The notes below the pieces were generated by a model. That model searched no databases, was not told where the DNA came from, and saw only the letters and a list, made by a program, of their open reading frames with translations. A stretch of DNA of 64,000 nt, taken from the NCBI RefSeq assembly GCF_000143415.4, contig NW_003314275.1:62001-126000 (forward strand). The letters are read 5' to 3'. This document shows, piece after piece, positions 21,079-32,565 of the stretch. The position numbers were made by a program, and so were the translations under genes. The first letter of the stretch is position 1; the number at the start of each line of letters is the position of its first letter. The stretch comes from Selaginella moellendorffii (taxonomy: Eukaryota; Streptophyta; Lycopodiopsida; Selaginellales; Selaginellaceae).

Positions 21079-21615
21079 GCGCGTATGCAAGATCATAAAG
21101 GCAAACAAGGGGGAAGCGGCCAAGGGGACAACACCAAAAACAACGAGTCGTCGGCATTGGCGAGAGCATACACACTGAATATCTCTATTGCGATGCCGGG
21201 ATATATGAATATACCGGCCTTGTTTGTCCTGCGCTCACTAGGAATAAGAGATTCCAGGTGGAGGCATTTTTACCCCGTCTCTATACGCCAGAGTTGACAA
21301 AACCACATAGCCGAATTTCGAGCGACCAACATTGAGTGGACGAGAGAAAACGTATGAACTTTTAGCAGATAAAACAACCACAACGTTCACCACCCAGCCA
21401 AGATGCATCTATAGGCGAGAGATGAATGAAGATGCTCAGGTTTGCATCCAACAGGACTAATCCAAAGGTTGAGGTTATTTTAAACGAAAAGTGGCGATCG
21501 TGGATGGAATATGCCCATTGATGAGAAAAGCAAGGGATCACGGAGCTCCTGGTAAGGTACGAAGGAATGTAGGTCTTGCGCGGCACCAGGCGCCAGATCC
21601 ACACCCGCGCCCGCC
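21079..21615. promoter_or_regulatory. Shared upstream region of two divergent genes
   Basis: The rest of the 656 bp between the divergent start codons of the giant FAAL gene (20959, minus) and the DUF248 methyltransferase (21616, plus). Apart from the TATA box I see no coding sequence or repeat. Confidence 0.5.
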
Positions 21616-23917
21616 ATGAGGAGCCGGAGCGATCCCGCCCACTGCACGCGCACCCTCCTCTCCCTCACATTCCTCGCGGTGCTCGTCTGCTCCGTCTACT
21701 ACACCCTCTTCCTCCGATCTCGCCTCCACTCCGTCCAGCAGGGCCAAGGCCACGGGGATTTGCCCAGGAGCTCCAGCAAGGTAGCAATCACCACCGGCAT
21801 TTCTACTGCCGCTGTCGATGAAGAAGAAGATGGCGTTGCCAGCCACTCGGAGGAGGTGGAGGAGGACGGCATCCACAGCCATAAGCTAGCGGAGGAAGAA
21901 CAGTCCGACGATGCGGTGGAGACCACGGCGGTGCAAAGTTTCCTGGTACGTACGGCAGTGCAAAGTCTAAGGTTTTCTTTTTAAGTCTCACGCTTCTTGA
22001 GCTCACATCTCCTACAATGCAGGTGTGTGACGAGAAGTTCACCGAGATAATCCCGTGTCTCGACCGGACAATGCTGACTTACTTGAAGAACAAACCAAAC
22101 TACACGCTCATGGAGCACTACGAGCGGCACTGCCCTCCTGCCGACAGGCGGATCAATTGCTTGGTGCCTCCTCCAGCCAACTACAAGGTAAGCGAGGAAT
22201 TCCGTGTTTTCTCTCGTGACGAGTGAGACTGTGTTTGTCGATCAGGTGCCGATAAAGTGGCCTGCAAGCCGAGATCAAGTGTGGCGTGCGAACGTGCCTC
22301 ACACATTTCTGGCATCCGAAAAGTCTGACCAGCACTGGATGGTGATCAAGGGAAACAAAGTCATCTTCCCAGGAGGAGGCACTCACTTCCACGATGGCGC
22401 TGATAAGTACATTGCCGGGCTTGGAAAGGTAGGCACACTCTTCATCTCCATTGTAGCGATGAACGTCTCGACGTCTCCCAGATGCTCAAGAATCCCGACG
22501 GAGACCTCAGCAGCAAAGGGAAGATCCGGACTGTGCTAGATGTCGGCTGTGGCGTTGCAAGCTTTGGTGCTTACCTTCTGCCGCTCGACATCCTTGCCAT
22601 GTCCATGGCCCCAAACGACGTGCACGAGAACCAGATCCAGTTTGCTCTGGAGCGAGGCATTCCATCGACGCTGGGTGTTCTCGGGACCATGAGGCTGCCC
22701 TTTCCGAGCAAAGCTTATGATCTGGCGCATTGCTCTCGGTGCCGTATCGAGTGGGCTCAGCGGGATGGCATTCTGCTGTTGGAAGTGGACAGGGTGCTGA
22801 GACCGGGGGGATACTTTGCGTGGTCGTCACCAGCGGCTTACCGAGACGACGACGAGGACAGAAAGGAATGGGACGAGATGACCAGCTTGACAAGCCGAAT
22901 GTGCTGGTCCATTGCTGCCAAGGAGGGCCAGACTGTGATCTGGATGAAGCCACTGACCAACGAATGTTACAAGGAGCGGCCGAGGAACACCAGGCCTCCT
23001 CTGTGCAGTCGACAAGATGATCCTGACGCAGCATGGCAAGTGAAGATGAAAGCTTGCCTTGTGCCACTGACCGAGCGTACGTATAAACACAGCTTCCCCT
23101 TGCCAGGTTTCTCACTCGTCCGCCACCTTGCTGGCTAAACAGAGAACGATGCCATTGGAGGCAGCGGATTGTTGCCGTGGCCCGAACGTCTGGTTGCACC
23201 TCCGCCGAGGCTGGAAGAGCTACACATTAGCGACAGGGATTTTGAGGCAGACACGGTATGGTCTTTGTCCAGATCTCGCTCGCTAGCTTGTTGACACGGT
23301 GATTGGAGTTTGCTTTGCTAGGCTGCATGGAAGGACAAGGTTGAGGCGTACTGGGAGAAGCTCGAGCTAGTGAAAGATTTCAGCGTTCGCAACGTTATGG
23401 ATATGAAAGCTCACCTGGGTGGCTTTGCGGCTGCGCTCAAGGACAAGCCGGTGTGGGTGATGAACGTAGTGCCTGCCAGCGGCCCAAGCACGCTCAAAGT
23501 CGTCTATGAGCGTGGACTCATCGGCTCATATCACGACTGGTAATCAGCTCGAGCGTTGCACCGGTGCACTAATGTGGGGTCTTTGATGCTAGGTGCGAGT
23601 CATTTTCTACGTACCCGCGTACCTACGACCTGCTGCATGCGTGGGACGTGCTCTCGGACGTAGACTCCCACGGCTGCAGCGTCGAGGATCTCCTCCTTGA
23701 GATGGACAGGCTGCTTCGTCCCATGGGATACGTTATCATCCGGGACTCGCCCGTGATGGTGGATCAGGTGAAAAAGTACCTTGGGCCCCTGCACTGGGAT
23801 GCTTGGGTCCAGGAGTTCCCCGCGGAGTCGGATATGATGCAGGACAACGAGGAGGCCGTGCTGCTGGTCCGAAAGCGCCTGTGGAAACCAGGCTCGGCTT
23901 TTGGGCAAGCGAGGTAG
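21616..23917 (+). CDS. DUF248 pectin methyltransferase (QUA2/PMT family)
   Basis: Seven exons: 21616-21945, 22023-22187, 22246-22428, 22482-23076, 23143-23255, 23322-23539, 23593-23917 (642 aa; phases agree). A type II Golgi membrane protein: short basic N-terminus, one helix (LLSLTFLAVLVCSVYYTLFL, residues 14-33), an acidic stem, then the methyltransferase domain with HYERHCPP, FPGGGTHF, the SAM-binding DVGCGVASFGAYLL, CSRCRIEW, LRPGGYFAWSSP and the C-terminal LLEMDRLLRPMGYVIIRD. Members methylate homogalacturonan in the Golgi and affect cell adhesion. The length is normal for the family. Part of intron 3 and exon 4 has been copied to 30446-30635. Confidence 0.93.
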
Positions 23918-24228
23918 CATAAGCCGTGCTATCCTTTTTTCAATCGTTTTGGCTCTGGTTAGCTTGTCCTTGGAAGCTTTTGCGCAAGCTGAGAAAGAAA
24001 ATGGCTGTGGAGATGACTTTTAAGTTGTTTCTCAGCTCTTTCTCATATCCAGTACTGAATTCACAGCATCAGTGAGGGAGAGGAGAACGCTGGAAATGCT
24101 CCTCAAGACTTCTACCTGGCATAGATCAGAGTGCCCATTTAATTGAAAAAATTAGGATTAATTAGTGAGAATTACTAATAATCATAGAGTTAAAGGAATA
24201 TTTTAATCCACGTGACACTAAGGCAATT

Positions 24229-24295
24229 TTGTAACAAAGATCTTGGTCATCCAAGATATTCCTCTGCGATTGGGTGCTCAAGATCTTTGTTACAA
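24229..24295. repeat. Perfect 17-bp inverted repeat (hairpin)
   Basis: TTGTAACAAAGATCTTG at 24229-24245 is the exact reverse complement of 24279-24295, with 33 bp between them. It could form a hairpin or be the termini of a small element. The right arm begins the diverged direct repeat found again at 25807. Confidence 0.85.
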
Positions 24296-24451
24296 GACAA
24301 CAAATGAGGATTTGTAATCTGATTTTAAGAAATTTAGCTGATATAACAACAGAAAGGGTTAAATTAGGCCTCCCCTTTTCTAAAGCATTTAAAAGTGTTT
24401 AACAACACTTAATAATATTCTAAAGAGTGTTTTTTAGAGAAATCTCATAGT
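24282..24451 (+). repeat. Diverged direct repeat, copy A
   Basis: Shares an ordered series of blocks with 25807-26013: GATCTTTG, ATGAGGATTTGTAATC, GATTTTA, GGCCTCC/GTGCCTCC CTTTTCT, CATTTAAA.GTGTTTA, GTGTTTTT.AGAGA. The copies differ by many substitutions and small indels, so the duplication is old. Confidence 0.75.
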
Positions 24452-25806
24452 CTACCAGTAGTAATACAGTGGCTTTGTGTGTTCCATGGCCAGTTAGTGG
24501 CAACATAGTGGCCCTAGGATTGTGATTTTGAATTTTAGAGTGTTTTTGAGGAGTTAAATTTTCAGAGTGTTCTTGAGAAGATTGAGAGAGTTTGAGGGAT
24601 AATTTTGGAGCAAAAGAGAGTGCTTCACAGCCTGCTAGCAGCAATGCAATGGTCTTGAGCAAATCTAAGTAATAAAAGAGTGTGCTTAGTCTCTTTCCTA
24701 AGGATGTGTAACAGTGGGGGAATTGGGGGTAATGGTTTAAAGCCTCCATCCTACTAGTTTTAAAGTGGCTTATGACTCACCAATGGAAACACAGTAGCTT
24801 TAAACTGTTTGCATCATCCTCTCTCACGTAAGATTCCTCGGCCTCTCCCGCGTCTTCCGGCCCCACTGCCCTCTGACTGAATATGGTTCTAATTGACTGT
24901 GGTTCTATGCAGCACAATAAGGAATCAAGGCTTCTAGCTCAATTGTTGGTCTTTCCAGCTAACAAGTGAATTGAGTAGCCTTGGATTTGTTTGACCTCCC
25001 TTACTATAGCCACTTTTGTGTTTTTTGGAGGGACTTGCCCAGGTGGGCTACATGATAGATTTGGGATATTGTGTGAACACGTGAGTGAATGGGTGAGTTC
25101 AATTATTCAACACACTTAAGTTATCAGAGGAGATGAGTTGACATCCTACACATAAGATGTAGAGGGGGTTTAATAGGAGCTTTTTGGGAAAAAAAACGGA
25201 TAAATGGAAGTAGATTATATAGGCTTTTGGGATTTTAATAGAGGGTTGATTGTTGAGGAGATAAGTGGATGGAGAAGCATTAATAATTGTAGAGACTACA
25301 AATTATAAAGAAATCATAAAGATCTTTATATATACCTCAAGAGTAGAGGGATATAAGAAGTCAAAGGTAGCAATGAATAAGTGAAAAGTTGAGAGAAAAT
25401 CTCAAGTGGTCAAATTTGAGATGAAGTAGTTGTAGGAAAAGGAAAATAATTTCCTTAGATGCAAAAATTCTTAAGATGCAGAGTGAGAAGGAATTTATAA
25501 GTCCAGCAAAAGAAAATAGCTAGAGGAAGTCAAGTGAAGCCAAAATGGCTAGTAAAGAATTTATGTGAAGAATGTTGCAAGGATAAAAGTTGCAACATTC
25601 TAGCTAAGAGAAGTTGTAGAAGCTGATACAGAGATAATCAACTTCTAAGACAAAAGATTCCATATCTATTAGTTGAAGTGGAATTTACAAATTGAGTATG
25701 ATTTTGGTAAAGATGCATTTGACATTGCATCCTAATTGGTGGTAAGGTGGTACAATTGTACCATTCAGGCAAGGATAAAAGATCCACTAGGATATTCCTT
25801 TACATT

Positions 25807-26013
25807 AGATCTTTGCTATGAGACAAAGCATGAATGAGGATTTGTAATCCAATTTTAGGAGATTTTGCTGGGAGTAGGAGATATGAGGAACAAGAAGGAT
25901 TAACTTGTGCCTCCTCTTTTCTGAAACATTTAAAGTGTTTAGCAATGTTTAGTAGTGTTTAACAGTGTTTTTATAAAACTTAGAATGGAAGTGTTTTTCA
26001 GAGAGATTTCACA
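25807..26013 (+). repeat. Diverged direct repeat, copy B
   Basis: Partner of 24282-24451. It keeps the same block order but is longer, because of an insertion rich in GTTTAGCAATGTTTAG-type short repeats. Confidence 0.75.
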
Positions 26014-26311
26014 AGAGGTGAGATTTCTTGTGAGGAATCCACTCTTTGTCAAAGGAGAATGAACCAGATAGCCTAAGGGCAAGAAGAGAAAATTCTTTCA
26101 CTACCAGCCCTGAGAGCAAGTGGGAAGAAGAAGACCAAATGGCAAGATTTCCAATCTTCACCACCCAAGTGTAGGAACCAATTCCTGCCACTTCATTATT
26201 TGCTAATATGCTTAGCTTGTAATGCTTCTCAAAAGAAGTTCTTTGACAGTCACAACCTCACTTTATTTTAACCACCTTTTTATAAAAAACTGTCACGTGC
26301 CCGGGAGTGGA

Positions 26312-27568
26312 CTACCAATCTGGAGGAAGTGCTACGTTTTGCCATCCCGCAATCTTGCATACTTTGTCCACGAGCTCTGGCCCTGCAGCTTCTATCGTGC
26401 AATTGGAGTAGCAGCTCTCGGGACGAAAGACTTGGTGTGGATTTCTGGCCTCCCACTGCGCTCCACCTAGAAAGACATCCCCGCTTGAGCAGACGCAGCC
26501 ACACTCAGCTTCGTTTTTGTCGAGAGCCTGCAAAGAAACTGTTGTAAACGCTGTGAATTCCTTGCGGTAAATGCTTGCCTTCTCTGTGTAGTACTCAAAT
26601 ACTTTTTTCTTTGATCCTGCTTGGTATACATTGCCCTGCGAGCATATCTACAGACAGAGAGACACGTCAAAGGAAAGGATGAAAAAGAAGCAAGCTTGGA
26701 AGTACCTGAGACTCAACGCTAGCGCACACAGCGTAGATACCCCAGTTCCTCGTGTAATTGTTGTAAAGGTGGACTTTGGCGAACCTTACCCGGGGATGCC
26801 TCTGCCTTGTGCCGTCAAAGAAGCAATGGTGGATCGTGATTCGCATGTTTCGATCTTCTATGTGCTTTGCGTCGGCGCTGATGAGCATCGTCTTGTCGTG
26901 GTGGTGGAAGTGGCACCTGGAACGAGAGACAAGTGAGAGAACTCTTCAGTCAAACTGTGTACCTGGAGACCGTGATGTCGGTGCTCTGCCTTGTGATGTC
27001 AATCAGCCCATCGTCGTAGTCGGAGAGCGAGCATCGATCGATCCACACCTTCTCGGTGTTTGGCTTGATCTGGATTCCATCCACATCGTGGCCGCGGCCC
27101 CCCTGGAACTCCAAGTTACAGATGATGATGTGCTCGCATTTCTTGAGCTGGATGCCGTGCCCGGTGATCTTGATCCTCTGGCCTCGGCCATCGAGAGTCT
27201 TGCGCGACGCTACGCGGATCGCCGACGACACCGAAATATTTCCAGACAGATCAAACACGATCCAGAGCGGCTGTTCTTGGCGGCAGCCATAGCGGAGGCT
27301 CCCAGGCCCATCGTCTTGGAGAGAAATAAAGACCTTAGCTCATAATTGCTGCCTAGAACACAGGATCCTCACCGGCAAGGGTCGTGACATGGTAGACCGC
27401 TCCTTCCAGACCGCCGATGGATGCGCTCCCAAATCCCTGCGCGGCCCTAGCGAGCGCTCGCAGCCTGGAATCCACATTCGCGTAGGGACCAGGCACCGAT
27501 GGAGCTGGATCGGGCGTGCCGTGATGGATTTCGATTCCCGGGCAGCAGCATTTGCGCAGCCGATTCAT
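26312..27568 (-). CDS. Pectate lyase, polysaccharide lyase family 1
   Basis: Four exons: 27373-27568, 26963-27314, 26706-26916, 26312-26647 (364 aa; phases agree). It cleaves de-esterified pectin by beta-elimination and needs calcium. Visible: LDGRGQRIKITG, the parallel beta-helix core NLEFQGGRGHDVDGIQI with calcium-binding Asp residues, SDYDDGLIDITRQSTDITVS, HHCFFDGTRQRHPRVRF with the catalytic Arg, and HLYNNYTRNWGIYAVCASVESQ. The N-terminus (MNRLRKCCCPGIE) has no signal peptide, as in the At3g55140-like subgroup, so the route to the cell wall is unclear. The ATG directly follows a CAG, so an upstream non-coding or coding exon cannot be excluded. Twenty-seven bp of exon 1 recur inside the mosaic at 30446-30635. 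Confidence 0.92.
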
Positions 27569-28619
27569 CTGGGAAGAACACCCAAAGGGTAAAGTAAAGG
27601 GGGTTTAAAAGGCAGATACCTCGATAGAGGTGGCGGAATGGTGGGCGGACAAAGAGGCAAGGTGATCGATGTGAGGGAAGTTTGCGATGCGTTCTATACA
27701 ACGTGTGCTCGAGGCACTCGAGTTCGTCCGGCTGTTCCATTTGAACGGGACTTCGGGCAAGACCGTGGTACTCCATTATCCGGACTGAAATTGAACGGCC
27801 GCAGTCGCTCATTCTCTACCAGACAGGATGGGAGTTTTGTGGCAGGGCTCTTCGGCTGGTGCCAAAGATGGAGTATCCTCTCCACAAGATCGAATCACCG
27901 GAAGTTACCTTCCATCTGATCGATCAAAAGATCTCTCCTGAGGGACCATTGGCAAGCGAGCTTGCCTTGGCGGACGAGGACAACACCAAAGCCCAATACC
28001 AAGCTCAAGAATGTGTCTGTCATCCTATTCTGCTGGTAAAGGAAACGTCTTGTACGTGACGCCCGGCAGCCATTTCATGCGTTTCCACTGCACATTTTGC
28101 TCAGAGAAGGTGGCAAATCTTTACGCTGGGTATTTTGTGTAGAATTCTTCCGTCTTATCCCGACTTCGTCTCTGAAGGTTTCTCAAAAAGCTGTCAAAGG
28201 TGCGCGATTTCATATGAGCAATTGACACTTTCTCTCTTTACCAGGGATTGTGCAGTGTAAGGTCTGCCAGTATCTGGTTCAAGTCCCCACGACATGGATA
28301 TTGCTTCTCTAGATCCGAACTTCGAAGCTTGCCCAGAGGATACTGTCAAACAACCGGAGAAGTCACTCGACCATGCTGATTTTGAAGAGTGGGGCAAACA
28401 TTATCTAGACATGTGTTCATTCCTGTTCTTGGCAATTCCAGCTGCTAGCCATCCCAATATGTAGGGGCGGGATGGGACACTAACAAAGCACCCACGGTGA
28501 TGAGGACTTCGTGTAGAAGTTGCAAGGCCTTTGTGTATGAGATGGAGGCAGAGTTATCTCAATGCCACGAAGGACGAGCTCACAGATCTTCTCTATGCAA
28601 ATTGATAAACACACCTAAA
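27569..28619. other. Intergenic region, nothing recognised
   Basis: About 1 kb upstream of the pectate lyase. Short ORFs exist on both strands but none resembles a known family, and no repeat was noticed. It probably includes the lyase promoter. Confidence 0.5.
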
Positions 28620-29390
28620 CACTCTCAAAAGTGATCAATTTCTCTAGTCCTCAAGGGTGGTTTGGAGGCTACGTCACAGTAAAATTTTGTAGCAAGTGGC
28701 ATGGAGCAATCATCCAGACAATCATATGAATGCATTGATAAGTTTTTGATAGGAAAAGGATTTACTAAGCTTGCTTCAAATGGTATATCTATATGCGAGA
28801 AGAAGGTGACCAAGATTGTGTCATTGCTATCTATGTTGATGATTGTCTTTTGGCTGGAAACTCTTCGGAGTTTCTGGAAAAGACCAAGGATTTATCTTGG
28901 TCAAGTGACAAAACTTTTGGGAATGGAAATTAAGAAGGATGCATATACTGGTTTTATAGTTGTAACTCAACATAGCTATATTCAAAAGTTGTTGCATTAA
29001 TATGGTTTATAGAATTGAAAACCAACGCCAACTCCCCTTTGCTGCAACTAATGGACCTATACTACAATTATCAAAGTTTGGTCGGCAATTTATTATATGC
29101 TGCTACTGATATCTCATTTGTAGTTGGAATTTAATTCGGTACATCATTGCACCAACTCACATCCACTTACAAGCTGCAAAGAGAGTTTCATGGGTGCACA
29201 AAACAAAATACATTGAGATTCAATGTCACTCCATTCGTGGACAGATTGAAAAGTGGGAAGTGCACTATGTTCCCACCAAGCCGTAGACAGTTGACATTTT
29301 CACTGAGGCCCTTGGTAAAAGTCAGTTTATCTTTCTTCAGACTCCTGCTAGGAGCTGAACAGAGGAGTTTGGGACTCAGAGCGTTTTAGC
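28620..29390 (+). mobile_element. Degenerate copia retrotransposon (RT to RNase H)
   Basis: Plus-strand pieces in shifting frames resemble copia pol: FLIGKGFTKLASNGISICEK, a broken YVDD region around 28830, LLGMEIKKDAYTGF and HSYIQKLL, then IEIQCHSIRGQIEKWEVHYV and DIFTEALGKSQF from the RNase H end (29210-29330). Frameshifts and stops are frequent. No LTR pair was found. It is unrelated in sequence detail to the young element at 1277-3537. Confidence 0.75.
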
Positions 29391-30445
29391 TTATATATAT
29401 AAGGTAGGATCTTCTAAAACAACATATGGTTTCTTCTATTCCTTTTCCCTGAGGACGGTGTCAAAGCTCTCGTGGAGTCATGCGAAACAGAGGCAGACAG
29501 GTAAGTTGAGCAAGTGATGGAGAGAACCCAGCGCTACTTTACTTGGGGTGCTGGGTAACTTCTGTTAGTTTCAAAATGCCATGATTATGATAAACTAAAG
29601 CAACAACAGAATTCCAGCTTGCAATTTGTAGTGAGCCCGAGAAGATTGCTTCGCTACCATGGCAAAGAGCGGTAAGTCGATCATGGTAGAGAACTCAATA
29701 GGTTCTACTAGTACAGATATGCATGCTACTCATCGAATGCTACTGGTTTCTCCTCCAGGCTCTACACGCAAAACAGGAAAAGCCATAGGCAAAAACTGGA
29801 GAAGAAGAAAACAATGTGTGTATTGTTTGGTGATAAACGTATGCCAAATGGATCACTCGAGAAGTATGGCCCCGGAGCTCGGCAATCCTGATCATGGACG
29901 GATATACACAGCTGGTTGAGGCTGTAGCCATGGCTGTTGAGAATCTTCTTTTGATGCTGGCTCCACTGTAGAGCACACACCTGCGTGAACATGTCAAGAG
30001 CTTAGCAAAGGAAAGATCGAGAGGAGCAAAGAAGACAGTGGAGAAGAAGAGATGATCACCTAGATGTTATTGAGACACTTCTTACAGTTTGGTTAAAGTG
30101 AAACATAACAATTGCTTAATTTTGATATTATTCCAACTTAATTTTCAATATAAACAACCAGTGTGTTGAACTACAACGATATATTTCAACAAAGATAGGA
30201 ATATCTAACTACAAACTCAACTCATTGAATGTGTGTATGTTTGAGCATTTGCTAGTAAAACAATAGCATAGGAGGGGTGGGTCGGTAGAATATAGTTTAT
30301 GGAAACTTTAGGTTGATGTTACGAATTTACATGGATGCATGCACAGATCAAAGAGAAAACAAAGGGCATATGCAAGGGAATAAGGGGCTCTTTACCAGAC
30401 TGCAACATAGGAAACGTGTAAGAATATTTGAAACCGAACAAAGCA
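29391..30445. other. Intergenic region with one unrecognised short ORF
   Basis: About 1 kb. An 86-codon ATG frame at 29659-29919 has no recognisable domain and ends in ordinary AT-rich DNA; I treat it as chance or decayed sequence. Nothing else is seen. Confidence 0.45.
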
Positions 30446-30635
30446 CAGGCTTAGCCAAAGGTCTTCATCTCTGTCTTCTCCCAGATGCTCAAGAATCCCG
30501 ACGAAGACCTCAGCAGCGACGAGAAGATCCGGACTGTGGTGTTGCAATTGCGCTCGAACCGGACCTTCCAGACCGCCGATGGATGCGCTCACATGTCCAG
30601 CCCAAACGACGTGCACGAGAACCAGTTTGAGCAAA
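30446..30635 (+). pseudogene. Mosaic fragment: DUF248 methyltransferase exon 4 with pectate lyase insert
   Basis: The end of intron 3 and the start of exon 4 of the methyltransferase gene (about 22410-22645) recur here: TCTTCATCT, CCCAGATGCTCAAGAATCCC, GAAGATCCGGACTGTG, and further down CCAAACGACGTGCACGAGAA. Between these blocks the normal exon is deleted and replaced by 27 bp (about 30563-30590) that match pectate lyase exon 1 near 27412-27438. Intron sequence is included, so the copy was made at the DNA level, not from mRNA. It ends only about 20 bp before the ATG of the SDR gene, so it may supply part of that gene's promoter or leader. Confidence 0.8.
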
Positions 30636-30653
30636 ACTAGACCCTAGATTGAG

Positions 30654-31586
30654 ATGGCGAGCACGGCGATGACGATGCCGCCGCGGTGCGCCATTGTGAC
30701 GGGCGTCGCTCGCCGGCGTGGCATCGGGAGGAGCATCGTCGACTGCTTCCTCAACGAGGTGGGGAATCGCTCGATGGGTAACACTCAGGGTAATCACATA
30801 ACAGGGCTACTGCGTTGTTGGAAGTGACATCCAAGCGCTGGAAGAACAAGGGAGCTGCGTCACCAACAGCAGGTTTCACTTTGTTCGAGCCGATGTGAGC
30901 GACGCAGCGCAAGCCAAATCGATTGTCCAGGCCAGCTTGGAGCGATTTGGACACCACATTCACGTCCTCGTCAACAACGCAGGCAAGAGAGCGAGAGCGA
31001 GACTCTGATTATGAGTGTCATGGGATTTTGTTTGCTTGATCACACACAGCCTTGACTCGTGGAGAGGAAGGACAAGATGCCATTCAAGCTTTCGACGCCA
31101 TGCTCCGTGTCAACCTGAACGGCCCCTTCTACCTCTCGCACTACGCCATCCCACACATGCCCCGCGGCTGCTCCAGCATCATTCATGTGTCGAGCACCCG
31201 AGCCCTCCAGAGCGAGGCTGACACTGCCGGCTACACCGCCTCCAAGGCTGGCCTCTGTGGATTGACGCACTCGCAGGCAAGCTCCTCGGCCACTTTCTTC
31301 TCATTCACAAGTGAAGTGTATGTCTTCACAGGCTATAACTTATGCGGGACACGCCCGAGTGAATGCCATCCTCCCCGGGTGGATCAACACCAGCGACGAG
31401 CACGAGCACGAGGTGGCGATCCGCGAGGTAGACAAGAAGTGGCATCCCGTGGGCCGCGTCGGCGAACCCGTGGATGTGGCGCAGCTTTGCCTGTTCTTGT
31501 GTGACGAGAGCAAGTCGGGCTTCATCACGGGCCAGCAGTTTGTGGTGGACGGGGGCACCACCGTCAAGATGGTCTACCCGAGCTGA
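30654..31586 (+). CDS. Short-chain dehydrogenase/reductase (classical SDR)
   Basis: Four exons: 30654-30758, 30805-30982, 31050-31276, 31332-31586 (254 aa, a normal length for classical SDRs; phases agree). Motifs: TGVARRRGIGRSI (nucleotide binding), DVSDAAQAKSIV, LVNNA, VNLNGPFYLSHYAIP, the catalytic Ser region IIHVSSTRA, the catalytic YTASK, then VNAILPGWIN and GQQFVVDGGTT. It will be an NAD(P)-dependent oxidoreductase of unknown substrate in the cytosol; no targeting signal is seen. Introns 2 (30983-31049) and 3 (31277-31331, only 55 bp) both start with GCAAG instead of GT; no GT donor preserves the reading frame. A truncated copy of its last exon lies at 32352-32565. Confidence 0.9.
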
Positions 31587-32351
31587 GAATGTTCACACCA
31601 CTTTGTTTACTTTTTCCATCTCAAGGGATCACTGGTCGACGAACAGTGGCCGAACAAACTGCCATCACAGCCCACACACTAGGAGATTACTGTGCGCCAC
31701 GATATCATGTTATGAAAGTGACCACTAGGGCAGAAAAGTCTGTACAGTCCGTGAGTGATTCTACTCTGGGCCAGTTTCAGCAGCAGATGTTGTTCCAAAG
31801 TATGATGGGGATGGCTTTCCACAACAGATTCCTCTGTGTTGACATAGTGACTTAACTTGGAAAGCCTGGAAGAACTCGGAGGTTGCCCAGTGCGATGTTC
31901 TTGAGCTCAGGCGGAAGTTTGTGCCTACCTTTGTCGCAGAAGTGGACTTGGCTAGCACGCTGTCGTGCGGTCTCACGCACAGGAAATAGCAATTGGGAGA
32001 CGTCTCCCAGTTGGGAATCCCTGGCATAGTCGTCTTGACATGCAGAGACGGCCAGGCCTTGTCCACCACTTGAACAAACTCGGACCACACGCAAGGCTCA
32101 CGTCTCGTCTTACAGATGTTCTGCAGAGAAATATCCCCGTGGTGCTTGCAGCACCTCAGACACTTGGTTGCTTATGTCGTAGACTTGCGAGTGTGTTATC
32201 GGCCTGGAGGCCTTTCCAACGGATCCTCCAGCCTCCACGATCACCTGAAAGAGCATCGTAGAGCATGTCCCTCTCAGTCTGAAACCACCTCTCCCAAGCC
32301 CAGTCCTGTTCTAATCTCTCCAATGCCTCCTGCTGGTGGCAGTCGCCAACA
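31587..32351. other. Intergenic region, nothing recognised
   Basis: About 770 bp downstream of the SDR gene. Minus-strand frames between 31850 and 32100 give short peptides (such as DKG.HKLPPELKNIALGNL) that look gene-like but match nothing I know and are broken by stops; possibly a decayed gene fragment. Confidence 0.4.
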
Positions 32352-32565
32352 TCCGGCTGGATCAACACCACCGACAAGCACGAGCACGAGCACAAGGTGG
32401 TGATCACGCATCCCGTGGGCCGCGTGTATGACGGGCTTCATCACGGGCACGACTGTCAACCCGAGCTGAGAATATTCACATGCTCGTCTCACTTTGTTTT
32501 CTTTTCTGTCTCTAGACTGTCCAAGGGATACACCCGTCGACGACCACGACGTGAATATTCTCTTC
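32352..32565 (+). pseudogene. Truncated copy of the SDR last exon and 3' UTR
   Basis: Matches SDR exon 4 in order: GGATCAACACCA, CGACAAGCACGAGCACGAG, GCATCCCGTGGGCCGCGT, GGGCTTCATCACGGGC, CCCGAGCTGAGAAT, then the 3' UTR blocks CACTTTGTTT and a GTCGACGA block. Internal parts of the exon (the region coding VDVAQLCLFLCDE and the VVDGG segment) are deleted. Upstream exons are absent. It is a dead partial tandem duplicate, about 0.8 kb from the intact exon. Confidence 0.82.

Larger units (their letters stand above)
23918..26311. other. AT-rich gene-poor region with repeats
   Basis: About 2.4 kb with many stops in all frames and no recognisable gene. It contains a perfect 17-bp inverted repeat (24229-24245 and 24279-24295) and a diverged direct repeat of roughly 170-210 bp (24282-24451 and 25807-26013). 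Base composition is clearly more AT-rich than the flanking genes. It may be an old non-coding transposon or its remains, but no protein remnant supports this. Confidence 0.6.

Noticed and set aside
29659-29919. 86-codon ATG open frame
   Set aside because: No homology recognised, no introns or conserved motifs, located among degenerate retroelement sequence.
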